Positions 52,782 through 61,232 of a stretch of 64,000 nt of DNA are shown here, one piece after another; the stretch's first letter is position 1; every line of letters starts with the position of its first letter. This stretch comes from Flavihumibacter sp. ZG627 (lineage in GTDB: Bacteria > Bacteroidota > Bacteroidia > Chitinophagales > Chitinophagaceae). Location: assembly GCF_000814325.1 (NCBI RefSeq), contig NZ_JPHF01000003.1, positions 522,390 through 586,389 of the forward strand. Direction: 5' to 3'. A program made the position numbers and the translations under genes. The notes beneath the pieces are model-generated. The model saw only the letters and a program-made list of their open reading frames with translations. It was not told the origin of the DNA and ran no database searches.

Positions 52782-54029
52782 ATGAACCGAACACTATTTT
52801 TATTCCTAACCCTCGCGCTCATTTCATGTCAACCTGTAAAAAAGGAAGAATCCTCTTTCTTCTTTCCGCCCGAATGGGAAGAGCAGGAATCCGTTTGGCT
52901 GGGATGGAGTATAGATAGTGCAATTCAGCAAGTGCATTTACAAATGGCCGCTGCATTAAGCCCACATGTTTCCCTCACCATCTTGTCGCGTTCCGATAGC
53001 GTGCAACAAATCGCATTGCGCCAGATTTCATCCATTGGTATTGACACCACTACCGTCAGAAAGTATATCTATTATATCCCTAATATATTTATCCGGGATG
53101 CAGGTCCGCGTTTTCTAAAGAACAAAAAAGGTGAGCTAGCAATAGCAGACTTTGCCTGGAATAATTACGGCTACCCCACAGCATTTGAAGTTAATCAATA
53201 CAGCGATATACGGGGAGAGATCGATGATTCACTGGCAAAACAAATGCAATTACCACTTATCAGCTCTTCAATAGTTGCGGAAGGTGGTGGTCTCGAAGTG
53301 AGTAGTTCGGCGATGATTTGTTTTGAAGAAACAGCCCTGCAAAGAAATCCGGGTAGCACACTGGTGCAGATCGAAAAAGAATATCTACGCATTTACGGAA
53401 AGCAGCAAATGATATGGCTTGGTAAAATGCCCCTGATGGATGAAGTACAGGCAGGGGCTAAGGCCGGAAACTATTTTGGCTATGGAGCCAACGGTCATAC
53501 CGATGAATTTGTAAGATTTGTAAACGATAGTACTATAGTGTTCGCGGAAATTGACTCCCTCGAAAAAGACCTTGACCCGGTGAGTAATGCTGATTATGCT
53601 ATTCTTAAAGAGAACCTGGCATTAATAAAGAAGGCAAAGGACCTCAATGGCAAACCCTTTCATATCATTAAGTTTCCGGTTCCTGCCTATTCCTTGTATG
53701 TTGATAAAATGATTCTTACAGATTCACTGAAAAATACCGGTGATGGTAAAATATTATATAAGAACTTTAAGGAAGGTGATGAAGTTTGCTGGTTGCCTGC
53801 AGTGAGTTATTGTAATTTCCTTATCTCTAACAAAACTGTATTGGTAGCCAAATACTGGAGGCCTGGACTGCCGGAATCTGAGAAAAGAAAAGATGATACA
53901 GTGAAAACCATGTTGCAGAAAATATTTGCCGACAGGGAAATCATTCAGATCGATCCCATGGCCCTTAACCGCTATGGGGGTGGTATGCATTGCGCATCTC
54001 AACAAGAGCCTGCAAAAAATAATCGTTAA
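52782..54029 (+). CDS. Agmatine deiminase/PAD-type lipoprotein
   Basis: A 415-aa lipoprotein (ALISC lipobox) of the agmatine deiminase/peptidylarginine deiminase family: FPPEWEEQESVWLGW, IFIRDAGP, EGGGLEVS, GHTDEFVRF (His, Asp) and the catalytic cysteine in GGGMHCAS near the end. It hydrolyses guanidino groups, releasing ammonia. The lipoprotein signal places it outside the cytoplasm, unlike canonical agmatine deiminases, so its substrate may be peptide-bound arginine or an external amine. Confidence 0.9.
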   Translation: MNRTLFLFLTLALISCQPVKKEESSFFFPPEWEEQESVWLGWSIDSAIQQVHLQMAAALSPHVSLTILSRSDSVQQIALRQISSIGIDTTTVRKYIYYIPNIFIRDAGPRFLKNKKGELAIADFAWNNYGYPTAFEVNQYSDIRGEIDDSLAKQMQLPLISSSIVAEGGGLEVSSSAMICFEETALQRNPGSTLVQIEKEYLRIYGKQQMIWLGKMPLMDEVQAGAKAGNYFGYGANGHTDEFVRFVNDSTIVFAEIDSLEKDLDPVSNADYAILKENLALIKKAKDLNGKPFHIIKFPVPAYSLYVDKMILTDSLKNTGDGKILYKNFKEGDEVCWLPAVSYCNFLISNKTVLVAKYWRPGLPESEKRKDDTVKTMLQKIFADREIIQIDPMALNRYGGGMHCASQQEPAKNNR

Positions 54030-54044
54030 ATAAACACGCACCCA

Positions 54045-54452
54045 ATGACGCTTGAACATGTAGCCATATGGACCAACAACCTGGAAGCTCTACGCGAATT
54101 TTACTGTAACTATTTTGAAGGAAGTTTAAACAACCAGTACTTTAATCCTGATAAAGATTTCCGATCTTATTTCATCAGCTTTCCCTCGGGCGCGCGACTT
54201 GAACTCATGAGCAAGCCCACTATCCCCCAAAACCTTAACGACCGCGTTGAGGCCCAACACCAGGGTATCATCCACCTCGCATTCGGCGTTGATACCATGG
54301 AAGCCGTTGAACAGAAAGCAAGGGAATTAAAAGAGAACGGCTTTCCCATCCTTAGCGGTCCACGTAAAACCGGCGATGGTTATTATGAATTCGAAACCCT
54401 GGACCCTGATCATAACCGTATTGAAGTAACAACACCTTATAATCATGCTTAA
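54045..54452 (+). CDS. VOC (glyoxalase/bleomycin-resistance-like) protein
   Basis: A 135-aa cytoplasmic VOC protein: MTLEHVAIWTNNLEALREFYCNYF at the start, HLAFGVDTMEAVEQKARELKENGFP and DPDHNRIEV at the end with the metal-binding Glu. Substrate unknown. It overlaps the membrane-protein gene by 8 nt. Confidence 0.9.
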   Translation: MTLEHVAIWTNNLEALREFYCNYFEGSLNNQYFNPDKDFRSYFISFPSGARLELMSKPTIPQNLNDRVEAQHQGIIHLAFGVDTMEAVEQKARELKENGFPILSGPRKTGDGYYEFETLDPDHNRIEVTTPYNHA

Positions 54453-55176
54453 GTACAAATCACTCCATAAGTGGATGCTCATCCCCATGATCTTTATGCA
54501 GCTTGGTATATACCGCGACTACTGGGGTGATTTTTCAGAAAACGCATGGGCCGTTCATATTCATTACTGGACAGGAACCATCTGGTATATCTACCTGATC
54601 ATCCAGCCTTATTTTGCTACCCATGGCCAGATGCCAAGGCATCGTACTAACGGCATCATAGGCATGTTTCTCGCCGGCGGTGTTTGCCTCACCGCACTGG
54701 GAATGATGCACCGCGATATTGCTACTACTGATCTCATCATGAAGGATCCTGCACGTTTCGGCCCCTTCCAGCCATGGTTCTTCTTTGGCGTTGCAGCAGT
54801 GGAAATTGTAATGATGTCGGCATTCGGATTCGCCATCATAAAAAGCATCATTCACCGCAAGCAAATTGAGAACCATGCATGGTGGCTGATCTCCACGGTA
54901 TTCCTGATCATGATGCCCGCACTCGGAAGAGGTGTACAAAATGTTTACATAGGAATATATCGCAGCAACTGGCCCAACATAAATATTATGACGCCCATCT
55001 ATATCGCCCAGTTCATGATCATCGGAATGCTGTTGCTGGGAGCATGGAAATATGGCAAACTCAAGCATCCCGCTACTTACCTGGCGCTTGCAATTAACTT
55101 GTTTATTTTCCTGCTGGAACCTATCGGAAGATCAGAAGCTGTACAGCAATTTCTAAGATCAATCATCAAAGGATAG
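54445..55176 (+). CDS. Polytopic membrane protein, family unknown
   Basis: A 243-aa protein with about seven hydrophobic segments and clusters of His and Trp (HIHYWTGTIWYIYLIIQPYFATHGQMPRH region; HAWWLISTVFL). The His-rich helices suggest metal or haem binding, as in DUF2306 or b561-type proteins, but no family match is certain. It overlaps the VOC gene. Its 3' end overlaps the convergent lipoprotein gene by 11 nt. Confidence 0.65.
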   Translation: MLKYKSLHKWMLIPMIFMQLGIYRDYWGDFSENAWAVHIHYWTGTIWYIYLIIQPYFATHGQMPRHRTNGIIGMFLAGGVCLTALGMMHRDIATTDLIMKDPARFGPFQPWFFFGVAAVEIVMMSAFGFAIIKSIIHRKQIENHAWWLISTVFLIMMPALGRGVQNVYIGIYRSNWPNINIMTPIYIAQFMIIGMLLLGAWKYGKLKHPATYLALAINLFIFLLEPIGRSEAVQQFLRSIIKG

Positions 55177-55879
55177 AAATCAGGAATATTTCTTCCTTCT
55201 CCTGGAGATTTACTTCTTTAACCAGTCCAACCCCGGGTGCATAATATTTATGCTCAATAATTCCCGGTTCCAGCTTACTCCAGTTTTTTGTTTTAAGACA
55301 GTTGGTATAAGTGCCCAGCGGCGTTTCAATGGTCAGGTTTACTCCAATCACCTGTGCTTCATCTTCTGCATTGTCAGGATAAAATTCTTCCCGGTATTTC
55401 ATGCCCATGCGGGGGGCGGCTAACATCAGGATTCCTGCTTCTGCACCATCAACTCCTGCTTCCCAGGAACCCGCATGGTCAGCCAGTGTGCCGTCTTCCA
55501 GGTAATTGTCAACAGCTTCTCCAAAATACCAGACAGTACCTGCATCGTCCTGTGCATACCAGTCGAATGCTTCTTCTACCAGGTTGCCATTTACATAGGC
55601 CCTGAAGTTCACTATAATGCATTCTACTCCCATAATGGTCCTGGTAACATTCAGCCTTCTTTCTTCGATATGTTCCATGCCATCCTCTGTTTCTCCCTCA
55701 TATATATATGTGGTATTTTCCCTGGCAGGGAAATATGGGTTGGTGAACTGTGTGCTATGCGTAAAAACAGGCTCATCCGGAGCAGTTTTACTTAAAGACT
55801 GGAATCTGAATTCTGTTGGCTTGTAACAGGAGCAGAGGAGCAGGCTCAGTATACCTATAAATAATACAGACTTTTTCAT
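55166..55879 (-). CDS. Secreted lipoprotein of a widespread unnamed family
   Basis: A 237-aa lipoprotein (LLLCSC). The block NPYFPARENTTYIYEGETEDGME, FDWYAQDDAGTVWYFGEAVDNY, SWEAGVDGAEAGILM and LKTKNWSKLEPGIIEHKYYAPGVGLVKEV is characteristic of a family seen in many bacteria but without a known function. Predicted beta-rich periplasmic or surface protein. A near-consensus TACCTTTA (complement of 55957-55964) may promote it. No other feature is seen in 55880-56085. Confidence 0.75.
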   Translation of the reverse strand: MKKSVLFIGILSLLLCSCYKPTEFRFQSLSKTAPDEPVFTHSTQFTNPYFPARENTTYIYEGETEDGMEHIEERRLNVTRTIMGVECIIVNFRAYVNGNLVEEAFDWYAQDDAGTVWYFGEAVDNYLEDGTLADHAGSWEAGVDGAEAGILMLAAPRMGMKYREEFYPDNAEDEAQVIGVNLTIETPLGTYTNCLKTKNWSKLEPGIIEHKYYAPGVGLVKEVNLQEKEEIFLISIL

Positions 55880-56085
55880 AAAATGATTTTTGATGGTGAG
55901 ATCAACTATTATGAAAAGAGATATGTATTTCCGGGGGACAGGATCTGTGAGGTCCTTAAAGGTACGAACAAATTATTTTGCAGAATGCGATCCGGTGCCT
56001 GACTCGCCTCAACAAAGAAGGATATGGGCCAATGGAATCCTGAAATAAATGACTGATATTTATTACTGATAAAAGTCAAATCTCA

Positions 56086-57042
56086 ATGCAGGGAAACCTC
56101 AGAATAGCTTCCGCACAGTTTGAACACCAGAGCAATAATAAAGACTATAACCTCACGGTGATCGATAATCTATCAGCTTCTGCCGCGGCAGCAGGGGCTG
56201 ACGTTATCGCCTTCCACGAATGTTCCATCACAGGCTATACTTTTGCGCGCCATCTTTCCAAAGAAAAGATGCTGGAACTGGCAGAGTTTGTACCAGAGGG
56301 AGAAAGTATTGAAGCCCTTCGCAAGATTGCCGCAAAACATGAGATCATCATACTCGCCGGACTCTTTGAAAAGGATTCAGCAGATAATCTTTTCAAAACC
56401 TATGTATGTGTTGACAAGGATGGTCTTGTCGCCAAATTCAGGAAGCTGCATCCTTTCATTAATCCTCATCTTACTCCCGGTGATGCCTACTGTATTTTTG
56501 AGATCAAAGGATGGAAATGTGGCATTCTGATCTGCTACGATAATAATATCATCGAAAATGTAAGAGCCACCAAACTGCTGGGCGCCGATATTATTTTCAT
56601 GCCGCATGTTACCATGTGTACTCCGTCTTCCAGGCCCGGTGCGGGTTTCGTGGATCCGCAGCTTTGGAAGAACAGGGAATCTGATCCCACCTCACTCCGG
56701 CTTGAATTTGATGGCATGAAAGGAAGGGCATGGCTCATGAAATGGTTGCCCGCAAGGGCTTACGACAATGCGATCTATGCAGTATTCTCTAATCCCATGG
56801 GGATGGACGATGACCAGCTCAAGAACGGCTGCTCGATGATCCTTGATCCGTATGGCGATATCATCGCCGAGTGCCGAACTTTTGAGGATAGTTATTGCAT
56901 CGCAACCATCACTGCCGATAAACTTACACACGCCGGTGGCCATCGCTACCTCAACGCGCGCCGACCCGATCTCTACAAGGATATTATTGGCCAGTCCCAC
57001 AATCCCGAACAGGTAGTGGCATGGCTTCACAATACTAAATGA
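56086..57042 (+). CDS. Carbon-nitrogen hydrolase (nitrilase superfamily)
   Basis: A 318-aa protein. The Glu-Lys-Cys triad is visible in AFHECSITGY, KFRKLHPF and ICYDNNI (Cys). It should cleave an amide or nitrile; the branch and substrate are not deducible. It overlaps the GT39-like gene by 4 nt (ATGA), so the pair is likely one operon. Confidence 0.9.
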   Translation: MQGNLRIASAQFEHQSNNKDYNLTVIDNLSASAAAAGADVIAFHECSITGYTFARHLSKEKMLELAEFVPEGESIEALRKIAAKHEIIILAGLFEKDSADNLFKTYVCVDKDGLVAKFRKLHPFINPHLTPGDAYCIFEIKGWKCGILICYDNNIIENVRATKLLGADIIFMPHVTMCTPSSRPGAGFVDPQLWKNRESDPTSLRLEFDGMKGRAWLMKWLPARAYDNAIYAVFSNPMGMDDDQLKNGCSMILDPYGDIIAECRTFEDSYCIATITADKLTHAGGHRYLNARRPDLYKDIIGQSHNPEQVVAWLHNTK

Positions 57043-58613
57043 CCCCAGCTATTATGACAGCGCTAAAATCAATTTTCCGCAAACAGGAAACATGGATCAC
57101 ATTGGTTCTGCTGCTGGCAATCACTTTGCGCGCAATTCATTTTTTCGGTCGATCCTCCATGTGGCTCGATGAACTGGCTGCCGCCTTCAATGTGATGGAA
57201 CGCAACTTCTACCAGTTGGCTACAGAATCACTTGGTTTTAACCAGGTTGCACCACCCGGATTTCTATACCTCCAGAAAATAGCTACACTGGTGATCGGCG
57301 AAAACGATCACGCATTTCGTTTTTTTCCTTTTTTGTTTTCCCTGGCCGGACTCCTATTTTACCGCTCCCTCTGCAAAACATTTACCACGGGAGTGCCTGC
57401 CATCGGGGCCTTCGCTCTTTTCGCGTTAAGCCTCGCGATGGTATTCTATAGCGGTGAAGCAAAACAATATGCCGCTGATCTCACAGCAGCTGTATTCATC
57501 GTGTGGAGCGCATTGCAACTACTTTACAAGGTTCCGGATAAGCGAAGGCTTTGGATCATGTCAATCGGCGGACTCATAATTATCCTCTGCTCCATGCCCG
57601 CAGTAGTAATGGCTCCAATGGCCATGCTCATCGTTTTTATCCGCATCCTACAGAAGAAATCACCACTTGCACTTTCACGATTCTTTGCTGTTGTCATTCC
57701 ATGGGCTATTGCCTGCCTGGTTGTAACGCTCTACGCAAAATTGGTCATCAGCATCGATGTGCAGGAGGCCATGAGTGATTACTGGAGCCGCGGGTTTGCA
57801 CCACTTTCAAGTGTATGGGAACTACTCAAATGGTTCCCCACCAAGATCCATAAAGAGCTTACCTTTTCACTGGCCTGGTGGGCCTCCGACATCATTCCAT
57901 TTACATCATATATTGCCTGGGCACTGATGCTATTCTCTATACCCGGACTCATTTATTGCAGCAAGAAATATGGCATCGTTACCCTCTTATTATTTATCCC
58001 GCTTATCACCGCGCTTCTGCTTTCCATACTACGCGTACTTCCTTTTGATGGCCGGGTTTCGCTCTATGCTACATGGCCAATTTTTATAGGCGGAATGGCA
58101 GGAATAAATGCATTGGGGGAATGGCAACCTCGCTTCTTCAAACCCGTGGTAGTAGGAATACTTGCCGCTCTCATAGCATTTCCACTGGCAATTACCAAGC
58201 TGGCAGTACCAATGCTCCGGCCTCCTTACAATGGACAATCGGCCCAGCCCGTATTACGTGAACTGAAAAAACAATGGCAGCCCGGTGATGTTCTCTATGT
58301 TTATTTCAAGAGCCGCTATGCCCTGCGATTCTACGGTCCACGGGAAGGTATAACCGAATACGTTGCAGGAAGATCACATCCAACTGTAGAACCTATCTTA
58401 CGTGATATTGATTCACTTCGTGGTAAGAAAAGAGTTTGGTTTTTCTTCACGCAGTGGACGCCAAAGCAACCTTTCCCCGACAGTATCAAGGCCTATATGG
58501 GAACAGTGATCGGCAAACAGATAGCCGTGATTCCTGACCCCGACGGCAATACAGAAGATGTGGAAGCAGCTGCTCATTTGTATGATCTTTCTATCAAGAA
58601 AGGCGATCATTAA
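57039..58613 (+). CDS. GT39-like membrane glycosyltransferase
   Basis: A 524-aa protein with about ten membrane segments and the GT-C type first-loop pattern (SSMWLDELAAAFNVMERN, with DE, and NQVAPPGFLYLQK). A C-terminal soluble part is present from about 410. GT39-type enzymes transfer sugars from lipid-linked donors to lipids or proteins. An alternative start is the ATG at 57054. The last codons and stop (KKGDH) fall where a cydB-like remnant begins, so the natural C-terminus may have been altered. Confidence 0.82.
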   Translation: MTPAIMTALKSIFRKQETWITLVLLLAITLRAIHFFGRSSMWLDELAAAFNVMERNFYQLATESLGFNQVAPPGFLYLQKIATLVIGENDHAFRFFPFLFSLAGLLFYRSLCKTFTTGVPAIGAFALFALSLAMVFYSGEAKQYAADLTAAVFIVWSALQLLYKVPDKRRLWIMSIGGLIIILCSMPAVVMAPMAMLIVFIRILQKKSPLALSRFFAVVIPWAIACLVVTLYAKLVISIDVQEAMSDYWSRGFAPLSSVWELLKWFPTKIHKELTFSLAWWASDIIPFTSYIAWALMLFSIPGLIYCSKKYGIVTLLLFIPLITALLLSILRVLPFDGRVSLYATWPIFIGGMAGINALGEWQPRFFKPVVVGILAALIAFPLAITKLAVPMLRPPYNGQSAQPVLRELKKQWQPGDVLYVYFKSRYALRFYGPREGITEYVAGRSHPTVEPILRDIDSLRGKKRVWFFFTQWTPKQPFPDSIKAYMGTVIGKQIAVIPDPDGNTEDVEAAAHLYDLSIKKGDH

Positions 58614-58708
58614 ACTCGCGATGTTGACCGCTGAATTCAAAAGGCAAAACGTTATTCTCCTTCTTCAGTTGCCGCGGCATATTAGCAACAGTCAGAAATA
58701 CCAGTAAT
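58603..58708 (-). pseudogene. Degenerate internal fragment of cydB
   Basis: Read on the minus strand, this piece encodes ANMPRQLKKENN and, after a frameshift, SAVNIASLMIA. Intact cydB has ANIPRQLKKGNY and SAITIASLLIT at residues about 240-274. At DNA level the 17-bp block TTCTTCAGTTGCCGCGG (58661-58677) is identical to 61501-61517 and flanking bases agree at roughly three quarters of positions. Orientation matches cydB. It is too short and broken to be functional. Confidence 0.8.
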
Positions 58709-58788
58709 TCTTAAACCTAATAAAAAACTGGTGCAAATATAATATACATATATATAATATAACGCATTAGTATACCCGCTTTGAGGTA

Positions 58789-58819
58789 TTGCAAATTTGT
58801 AAAGACCAATATACTTTTG
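58789..58819 (+). promoter_or_regulatory. Promoter of the cysteine-rich lipoprotein locus
   Basis: TTG (58789-58791), a 20-nt spacer and TACTTTTG (58812-58819) fit the Bacteroidota promoter. The start near 58826 leaves a leader of about 67 nt. GAGGTAT (58783-58789) and ATACCTC (58850-58856) form an inverted repeat around it. 58709-58892 is otherwise very AT-rich and holds no gene. Confidence 0.6.
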
Positions 58820-58892
58820 GATTATCAAGTTAATATAATATCTAAAACTATACCTCAGCATAATACGCATTTATTACCATTAAACTAAAATC

Positions 58893-59721
58893 ATGAAAAA
58901 TTTCAAAGCACCCATTTACACATTATTGTGTTTATTATTATGCACAATTATGATCGGTTGTAAGAAAAATCATAGTTACCCCTACCAATGATTATGATGA
59001 AAAGAATCCAATGTCTATAAAGGGGAATACTACTTATAGTATACCTACATATTGTGAGAATTTAGAAAATCCTTGTAATGACCCGGCTTGTGCCCCATAT
59101 TATGTTTGTGAAACACCTCCTTCCCATGATGTGAATTCTTTTAGGAACTCTGTTGATTATAATAGGTTTTCTAGTTATAATCAGGCTATTGTGTCAAAAG
59201 TAAAGTATAATGGAGGTAAGACAAGAAACGATTATAACCCCATTCTAAATGCAAATATGAAAACAATCCATTTACCAGTAATAGAGGTAAATGGTGATAC
59301 CTCAGGGGTGGTTATAGGTGTCCCAAGTACAATAGATGGAGTTGTGTCATATTCAATATTTTATCAAAATAATCAAAATGTACAACGAGATGCATTTGGT
59401 TACTATTCAGGGGAAATTAGTTTTGACTTATTTGAAGGAAATACTTCATATACTGCCATTTTCAATCCAGGCAGTGAGACAATTACTGATACATTAATTG
59501 GAGGCCCCCGGTGGGTTAACAATTGCAGTACTTGCAGAATGGTAGTTCCAACATGGGAGTGTATTGAGGCTCAAATATCATATTTCGAGCAACGATGCAC
59601 TGGCTGGTGTAAATTCAGGTGTAAAGTATCTGATACCTTCCTTTTTGGGTCTTGCACAGGTGGAGCATATTTAGGAGCTGCCGTTTTATGCGCAAGAACT
59701 AAAAACGCTATTGTTATGTAA
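58893..59721 (+). pseudogene. Frameshifted cysteine-rich lipoprotein gene
   Basis: ATG 58893 encodes a lipoprotein signal (LLLCTIMIGCKK) but stops after 32 codons at 58989. Removing one A from the A5 run at 58965-58969 makes the frame continue as CKKIIVTPTNDYDEKNP into the 59011-59721 reading frame, giving about 275 residues. The mature part has some fourteen cysteines, mainly in two clusters (YCENLENPCNDPACAPYYVCE; NCSTCR...CTGWCKFRCK...GSCTGG). No family is recognised. It may be a real pseudogene, programmed frameshifting or a sequencing error. It is followed by a two-gene ABC transporter in an AT-rich insert. Confidence 0.7.
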
Positions 59722-59754
59722 TAATTAAATTAGATTGTAAATGGTATTATGCAC

Positions 59755-59790
59755 TAAAGTGAAGTGACACCATTGTGTCACTTCACTTTA
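59755..59790. terminator. Perfect 16-bp hairpin before the ABC genes
   Basis: TAAAGTGAAGTGACAC and GTGTCACTTCACTTTA pair perfectly around CATT, ending 13 nt before the ABC ATPase start. Without a strong T tract it may be a terminator, an attenuator that limits transporter expression, or a binding site. Confidence 0.6.
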
Positions 59791-59803
59791 TAATAAAATT
59801 TAT

Positions 59804-60469
59804 ATGGAATTAAGAAAAATTACGAAGACGTATGGTGGTAGGGAGGTGTTGAATGTTGAAAGTTTATCAATAAGGAAGTGTGAGGTGCTTGGAATAATGG
59901 GTGCTAACGGTTCCGGTAAAACGACGTTGTTGCGAATTATGGGAAATGCCCTTTCTCCATCAAGTGGAGAAATCCTCGATCCTTACCCGCCAGAAACTGT
60001 ATCAGCTCTTTTTGGATACCAAAACTATTTGACACATTTAACTTGTAGGAATAATCTTGAATTGCTGATCAGGAGAATGGAACGCAATCCTAAAGTAGGT
60101 AATAAATTATGCAAAGAGCGACTTGGGATTGATGTTTTTGAAGGAAAGAAATATGGTGCTCTATCACAGGGGATGAAAAAAAGACTTGCCATATATACTA
60201 CATTACTCTATCCAAAAAATTTGTATTTGTTTGACGAACCTACTAACGGTCTGGATATAGAGGGTATTAGAGTATTCATGGAAATTGTTAAAGAATTAAG
60301 GGTAAATGCGGCTATAGTTATATCCAGCCATCACAGCACCGAGCTACAGCCAATCTGTTCACGCTTTGCATTCATGAAGGATGGTAAAATTGCATACCAG
60401 GATAATACGGATGCCATCAGGGACAAATTTGAAACCGTAAATAAGGCGTATCATTATTGGACCAATTAA
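59804..60469 (+). CDS. ABC transporter ATP-binding protein (island)
   Basis: A 221-aa short ABC ATPase with Walker A GANGSGKTT, signature LSQGMKKRL, Walker B LYLFDEPTNGLD and switch SSHHS. It resembles exporter or immunity-type ATPases of the ABC-2 group. It is followed after 30 nt by the permease gene and preceded by the cysteine-rich lipoprotein gene. AT-rich composition differs from the flanks. Confidence 0.92.
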   Translation: MELRKITKTYGGREVLNVESLSIRKCEVLGIMGANGSGKTTLLRIMGNALSPSSGEILDPYPPETVSALFGYQNYLTHLTCRNNLELLIRRMERNPKVGNKLCKERLGIDVFEGKKYGALSQGMKKRLAIYTTLLYPKNLYLFDEPTNGLDIEGIRVFMEIVKELRVNAAIVISSHHSTELQPICSRFAFMKDGKIAYQDNTDAIRDKFETVNKAYHYWTN

Positions 60470-60499
60470 TAAATATCAATACCACCAAATTATTCTTGC

Positions 60500-61207
60500 A
60501 TGCGTAATGAGTTATTAGCGTATTTGAATAAGTTTACAATAACCGTCCTTATTTTTTTATTGATACAATTCCTTCTCTCTTCGCTTATGGCATTCAGAGA
60601 ATCAGTGCCTCTACTGGATTCTGAAAGTATCAAGGTTATTCATTACAATTTATCAGCGGCGTTGTTTTCAGGAATACCAATAAGTATACTGGTAGCTTCC
60701 TCTCGTGAGTTCAGTACAGGCTTTGTTTCAATCCAGCTTTTGAATGGTGTACAGAAAACCGCCTTTTTATTAGCAAAGATCCGGTTCAGTGTTTTGTTAT
60801 CCATTATATTCACTCTTCTCTATATTATTCTTTTGGGTTCGTTACATCTCTTCTTCGGCAGCAGGCTTGATACAGTCTTCTATGTAAAACTAACCGTGCT
60901 GACTTTTTCTGTAAGCCTGGCCATAAACTGCATGGTGAGTTTATTAGCACTTATATTCACAGATTGGAGAATAAGTGTAATGGGATATCTAGGTTATTCC
61001 TTTTTGGAAAGCCTATTCGTTTATTCCTTTTCGAAAAGTATTCCTTTTCTGAATCTTTTACCACTTAATACATTGGTCACAGAATTTCAATTTGAGCAGG
61101 GTTTGAATAAACTGCCCAACCGGATCGCTGGATGGTTGATACTAATATTTTTTATAATGTTACTATATCGGTTAAGTATTATCAGGATAAGAAAATATGA
61201 ATTGTAG
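60500..61207 (+). CDS. ABC-2 type permease (island)
   Basis: A 235-aa protein with six hydrophobic segments (about 12-32, 50-66, 95-117, 125-148, 155-175, 210-228) and no other domain, typical of small ABC-2 permeases. It partners the ATPase encoded just before. The candidate cargo or trigger is the cysteine-rich lipoprotein or a related product; substrate unproven. Confidence 0.85.
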   Translation: MRNELLAYLNKFTITVLIFLLIQFLLSSLMAFRESVPLLDSESIKVIHYNLSAALFSGIPISILVASSREFSTGFVSIQLLNGVQKTAFLLAKIRFSVLLSIIFTLLYIILLGSLHLFFGSRLDTVFYVKLTVLTFSVSLAINCMVSLLALIFTDWRISVMGYLGYSFLESLFVYSFSKSIPFLNLLPLNTLVTEFQFEQGLNKLPNRIAGWLILIFFIMLLYRLSIIRIRKYEL

Positions 61208-61232
61208 TAGCATAACCTCTCTACTAAGGCGA

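Noticed and set aside
58682..58870. Small minus-strand protein in the AT-rich spacer
   Set aside because: Composition is low-complexity AT-rich and it overlaps a promoter and the cydB remnant, with no protein-like pattern.
58893..58991. A separate 32-residue lipoprotein gene
   Set aside because: A one-base correction fuses it in frame to the next reading frame, so a broken single gene is more likely.
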